Shown piece after piece: positions 53,401 through 59,400 of a stretch of 64,000 nt of DNA. A program made the translations under genes and the position numbers. Origin of the DNA: Euclidia mi. Lineage: Eukaryota; Arthropoda; Insecta; Lepidoptera; Erebidae. The notes beneath the pieces are model-generated. The model had not been told where the DNA came from. It did not search any database and saw only the letters and a list, made by a program, of their open reading frames with translations. Every line of letters begins with the position of its first letter. Within the stretch, counting starts at the first letter, position 1. The DNA is taken from the NCBI GenBank assembly GCA_944739405.2, contig OX123190.2, forward strand, positions 62,701,805 to 62,765,804. Reading direction: 5' to 3'.

Positions 53401-56400
53401 AACGGCAATAGGCTCGCCCCCTATTACGTGGGACCTAAAAATTCTTGGCGAAATGTGGGTATAATATTTACACCTCTGCCTACCCCTTCGGGGATAAAGG
53501 CGTGAGACTATAAATAAATATAAAAATAATCTATTATGGTTTATGAGGAACAGCTCTCCGTCAAGCAGCTGGGATTAAGATATGATGCGCTGTTACCACG
53601 CTTCGGGTACCTACCGAATTTCAAAAAACTAAACATGAGCTTACGTTATCCATGGCCTTACCTTCCCATACTGAAAAACTGTTCGTCTGCTGTTATACCG
53701 AACTAATGATAATGATTATGTTGTTACCCAGTGGTATACGAACCAGAAGACGGTCCAGAAGAGCCTACCGCATTCTTCGCACCTTTCGGCGCGGAACAGT
53801 TCGAGGGCGATGCTCTAGAACAATCCATGCTGTTGCTAGGCGACGGGCTGGCGAGTGGCGCCGCGCTCAAACAGTACGACACATTGTTACGAAGACTGCC
53901 AGAGGAGCCTACCGCCGCGTCCAAGCTGCCGCATAACTTAAATAAGAATAGATACAGGGATATTGCACCTTGTGAGTATGATGATTAAACTTGACTTATT
54001 AAATTTTATGTCAGAAATTGAAAATATTAATTGCAAGGCGTAACATACCAATTTCACCTAACAAAAATCTATTATTTTCGCAGACGATTCAACACGAGTA
54101 ATATTGAAAAACGGCCCAACAGGCGACTACATCAATGCGTCATATATCAATATGGAGATTCCCAGCTCTGATACTGTACTCACATATATTGCTACACAAG
54201 GTATGTTCTATACTTATAATCACTTTTAGTAGCAGAAAAGTAGTTACAGCCATTGCAGTTTGCAAGCACGTAAAACCTAAGGCAGGACAAAAAATAATGC
54301 ACCTTTTTTTTCATCGTGGGAAAATCTAAACAAAAAGGAGCGTAATGTATTCTCTTTTTTCGAGTGTATGAGCTGAAACCTTACGAGTGTGATATTGAAA
54401 ATTCACCAATACGTCTCACCGTGCGTCGAAATTTCCGTCGCATAAAAAATTCGTGCTGGCCGACAACCGATAATGTGTCGTTGAACAGCGGGATAGCAGC
54501 CTAGGGCTACTGACCCTGCTGTACAGGAATGCCTAAATGCTAAGGGCCTAATCTAACTTGTTAACCTATACTATCCTAGAGTCGTAGCCTATCACCTATA
54601 CCTAATATCCTATCCTAATTATCCTACTCCTTATACCTATATGTATCCTAAACCTATCCTAACTTGTACCTAGCGTATAATGCGTATACGCTTGGTGCTC
54701 TGTGGTATTCTGTGATACAGACCAGCACTTATACGCACCTACTACTAAAGATGGGCCTCGTTAGCCTTGGTTGGCAACCTGTCTAGGAGAAGGAAAACTC
54801 CGAAATTAAACCAAACGTTCGGGGAGATGGGCCTCGTTAGCCTTGGTTGGCAACCTGTATAGGAGAAGGAAAACTCCGAAATTAAACCAAACGTTCGGGG
54901 AGATGGGCCTCGTTAGCCTCGGTTGGCAACCTGTCTAGGAGAAGGAAAACTCCGAAATTAAACCAACTTTCAGGGAGCATACCCGGCACAAAACCCCGAT
55001 CTCAGGTGTAAACCGACCCGTGCCGAGGGATTCGTGGCCAGAGGGCAAGCTGGTCTCAAACGGAGGGTGCCTGTGTTGGTGGTCACAGGGCACAGCTAGG
55101 ATTCCATCTTACCCCCGTACAGGGCTCTGCGGGGATGGACCTTTTAAATCCCTATTACTCGTGGGAACGCTATGAGGACAGACATTAATTATTCTTCAAA
55201 TGGCGGCGACACGGTTCGCAACCTGTCACCTCTAACGAGACGTCGCGGGAAACGTCCCGCGAGGGCGAAAAGCGGCCTACGGAAAGCCGATTTGCAACAT
55301 TGAATGTTGGCGGTGGAATGGACGGAAAATTGGATGAAGTATGCCAGATGATGGATGATAGAAAGATTGATGTTCTGTGTGTGAATGAAACGAAAAAGAA
55401 AGGATGTGACACTACAAAGCATGGCAGCTACACGGCGTATTGGTCTGGGGTAGATAGTACCACCAGAGCCTGCAAGGGAGTTGGCTTAATACTGTCTGCG
55501 CGAATAAATGAGTGCGTAAAAGAGTTTGAATGTGTAAATGCAAGGCTACAATGGATGAGAATGAAACGACTGAGAAAGAATGAGTTGGATACGAGAGTTT
55601 TTCGAGGGATCGGCATCCATACAGACCACTTTTTGGTGTTAAGCCGGATAAGTGGGCTCTGTAAAGGATGGCGACACCGAGAAAATAATCGAGAGAGGGT
55701 CTTGGAAAGAATAAAAGTAGAAAATCTGCAAGAGAAAGATGTGAAAGATGAGTATAAACGAAGATTGATAGCAAGATTTGAGAGGTTCGATGGCATAAAT
55801 GATATGGAAGAGTTATGGCATTCCTTTAAAAAAGAGGTAGTATGTGTAGCGTCTGAAGTATGTGGTGTGATCAAGAGAAGGAAACTACGACAGGTTAAGA
55901 ATACATGGTGGGACAAGGATGTACAATCAGCAGTATCAGAGAAGAAGAAAGCGTGGTTAGATTGGTTAGCTGCCAGAGCAAATGAAAGAATGGGAAAGGC
56001 AACGAGTGATGACATAGATGAAGCAAGAAAGGAGTTTGTTAGGTCTAAAAGAATAGTGAAAGAAATGGTTAAAAGGAAAAAAGAGGAAAAGAAAGATGAG
56101 TTTAATAGTAGATTATCTGACGACTTTCGGAGAAACATTAAGTTTTTCTGGAAGTCCGTTCGTGCAGTTCGAGGAAAAACTCAATCCTCAGAATACACAG
56201 CAATCAGAGACAAGAATGGAAAGATACTGAATGGTGAATCGTGTGTGCTGAAGAGATGGAAAGAGTATTTTGAAGGATTATTTGAAAGAACGACGACAGA
56301 GACATCAACAGGTGAAATGAATGGTAATGATAGCAATGATGAAAGCGATATTGGCGTGGATGAAATTTTAAAGGCACTGGCCAGTATGAAATTAGGTAAG

Positions 56401-59400
56401 GCTGCAGGGTATGACAGGATTACAGTCGAAATGCTGAAGGCTGGACAGGGCATCATAGTTAGCCAGCTGCAGCGTTTATTCAACGTGTGCTGGAGCACCG
56501 GCCGAGTACCTGATGACTGGGCCACAGCAGTAGTTGTGCCTCTTTATAAAGGAAAAGGCTCGCAACAAGTCTGCAAAAACTATAGAGGCATTAGCCTTCT
56601 CAGCATTGTTGGCAAATTGTATGCGAAGGTACTGATTGAAAGAGTTATGAAAGTAACCGACAAGAAAATATGGGATGTACAAGCGGGATTCCGAAAGGGT
56701 ATGGGGTATACGGATCAAGTCTTTTCCTTGCGATGCATAGCCGAGAAATTTTTGGCGAAAGGTCGAAAGGTCTACTGCGCATTCGTGGATTTGGAAAAGG
56801 CTTACGATAAAGTGGTGAGGAATGAAATGTGGTCGGTACTGTCGATGTATGGGGTGAATAGCAGCCTAATTCGAGCTCCGAAATCCCTTTATGAGGATTC
56901 TAGAGCTTGTGTGAGGATAAACGGGGCATACACTGACTGGTTTACCATCAACACAGGTGTTAGACAGGGATGTGTAGCGTCGCCGTGGCTGTTCAACGAC
57001 AGTTGTTTGCAAGACTTGAAACATAGTGATTGTGGATTAAGGATGAATGAGTTACTTGTCAAATGCCTCCTTTATGCTGATGATCAGGTTATACTTGCGT
57101 CTTCAGCGGAGGAGTTGCAGGAGATGGTAACAATCATGCATGGTGCGAATGAAAGTGAATGTAAGTAAAACGAAAGTTATGGTTTTTGAAAAGGAGGAAT
57201 GCGTTACGGCTTGTAATGTTATGATCGATGGACAGCGAGTGGAGCAAGTGAATGAGTTTGTATATTTAGGTACGCTGTTTACAAGAGATGGTAAGAATGT
57301 AGAAGATATTGAAAGAAGAGTTAATGCAGGTAATAGAGTGAATGGAGCTCTGAAGGCGTTTATGAATAGCCAAAACGTGTCCAAAAATGCACGTTTGGCT
57401 GTTCATAGAGGGGTGTTAGTACCTACTCTTATGTATGGTAGTGATAGTTGGGTATGGCAGAAAAGTCATGAAAGTAGAATAAATGCTGTAGAAATGAGAG
57501 CACTGAGAAGTATGTGTGGTGTCTCTCTGACTGACAGAGTAAAGAATTGTGTGATAAGAGAGTGTTGTGGGGTAAAAGAAGATGTAGTGACAAGCATCGA
57601 GAAAGGTATGCTAAGATGGTTTGGGCACGTGGAGAGGATGGATGACGAAAGACTGACCAAGCAGATATATAAGGCAAGTGTGGAAGGGACAGGACGAAGG
57701 GGAAGACCTAGGCGGACGTTCTCTGATCAGATTGGAGACATCCTAAAAACAGGACAGGTGAGAAGTACCCTGAACAGAAGAGCATGCATGAGGAATCTGA
57801 TGGGAGTGAATGAAGCAAGAGAGATATGTCTGGATCGTTGCAAATGGCGTTCCGTAGTCTCTGCCTACCCCTCCGGGAAACAGGCGTGAGTCTATGTATG
57901 TATGTATGTACTACTAAGCGCCTAACCTATGGCACGTACTATCGTGGTACTACTGTGGTATGCTGTGATACAGACCTACGATTCGTACGCGCCTAGAACC
58001 TAACCCTATTTGTCCCTACAATCCCTATTAGATCCTAGCCCATACACTATACGTATTTATATATACTTATATAGATAGGTGCGGGATATCTGCCACCGGA
58101 GACCTATGATGGCAGACGGACTGTGGGTAGGAGTTAGGTATGGTGGAGATGGTTTTCTGACGGCCAACTCGACAGACTCACCGAGCTGATCAGTACTGAT
58201 GGCTAAAGGTGTCTTGGCCACCGTCAGAGGTATGGGAAGGGTATCGAGTCAAAGTCGGATTAAACTTGTGACTGGTTTATTTCTTATAATACATAATCTT
58301 ATATACTAAACTTATCCTATGTACATACACGCAACTTTACAGTTGTGTGCTGTGTGTGTAAGGTGCCATCTCAGCGGTATGTACCTTAGGTGAGTACGTG
58401 ATTTTCTCTTAATTTAATAAAAATCACGAACAGAGGGTCTAGTCCGAGTTTGCACTCGATCGTCACGATCGATGATAGCTAGTCGACGGGAACAATTTCC
58501 ATACATTTTCTAAATGCGCCCCCAAGCGGTCTCTATCGATCGCAACACTCCGTTAGGTGGCGCTTTTGGAAAATGTATGGAAATTGTTCCCGGCGACAAT
58601 TCTATCGTCGATCGTGACGATCGAGTGCAAACTCGGACTAGACCCTCAGTCTGTGTTCCAGTAAATACTCACGTAGGATTATATCGCTGATATGGCATGT
58701 TCATGTGTGAACAGTCGTTGAGTTCCAAAAAAAATCATCATCATTAGGCCTATATACTGTTCCACTGCTGGGCACGGGCCTCTTCTCACTGTGAGAAGGG
58801 TAAGGACATTGTATACACGGTGCTCAATTGCGGGTTGGTAGGCTTCACATGTGTTTCGAGAACATTCCTGAGAACGCTCAGACATGTAGGTTTCCTCACG
58901 ATGTTTTCCTTCACCGATTAACAAGCGATAATTAATAATGTAATATGCACTCAACTTCGAAAAGTCATTGGTGTGTGCCGTGGATTCGAACCCGATACTC
59001 TCCCAAAAAATGCAATTTTATATAAAACTGAATCAAGCTTAAATTAGGAGTCACAATAACGTAATCGCTCCTTTGGTGTCACAGCCTGTTATACATGTAC
59101 TCCCCTTCGATACATGAAGGACGCATTGCGTTGGTAGCCCAAAACCTCTCCAGTCATACGTAGTAATAAGTTGCTGCTTGCCAGGCATGCCTCGGTTTCT
59201 TTTCTGTAGACGGAAATAAATAAAAATTAGCAACAGTGATTTAAACCATTAGATGTGCCCTGCGCTTCCAATAACTGTTTAATTAATTCTGGCAATGCAC
59301 GCGCAGTATTCGTACTGTGTCGAGAAGAGTGAGCTCACTGTTCCCAACGATGATACGTTTTCGTGCGCCTCATGTATGGTATGAGGACATCTAACGATTT

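Larger units (their letters stand above)
54749..57908 (+). mobile_element. RTE-like LINE with 5' monomers and (ATGT)n tail
   Basis: It is flanked by TACTACTAA (54740-54748 and 57909-57917). The 5' end has three tandem 76-bp units, then about 320 bp of leader, a damaged ORF and a 3' end ggcgtgagtctatgtatgta. A short-tandem-repeat tail instead of poly(A) is typical of RTE-clade LINEs. The clear target duplication suggests recent insertion even though the ORF is defective. Confidence 0.85.

Noticed and set aside
54749..54978. CRISPR-like array (three regular repeats)
   Set aside because: The 76-bp units follow each other without spacers and begin a LINE in an animal genome.
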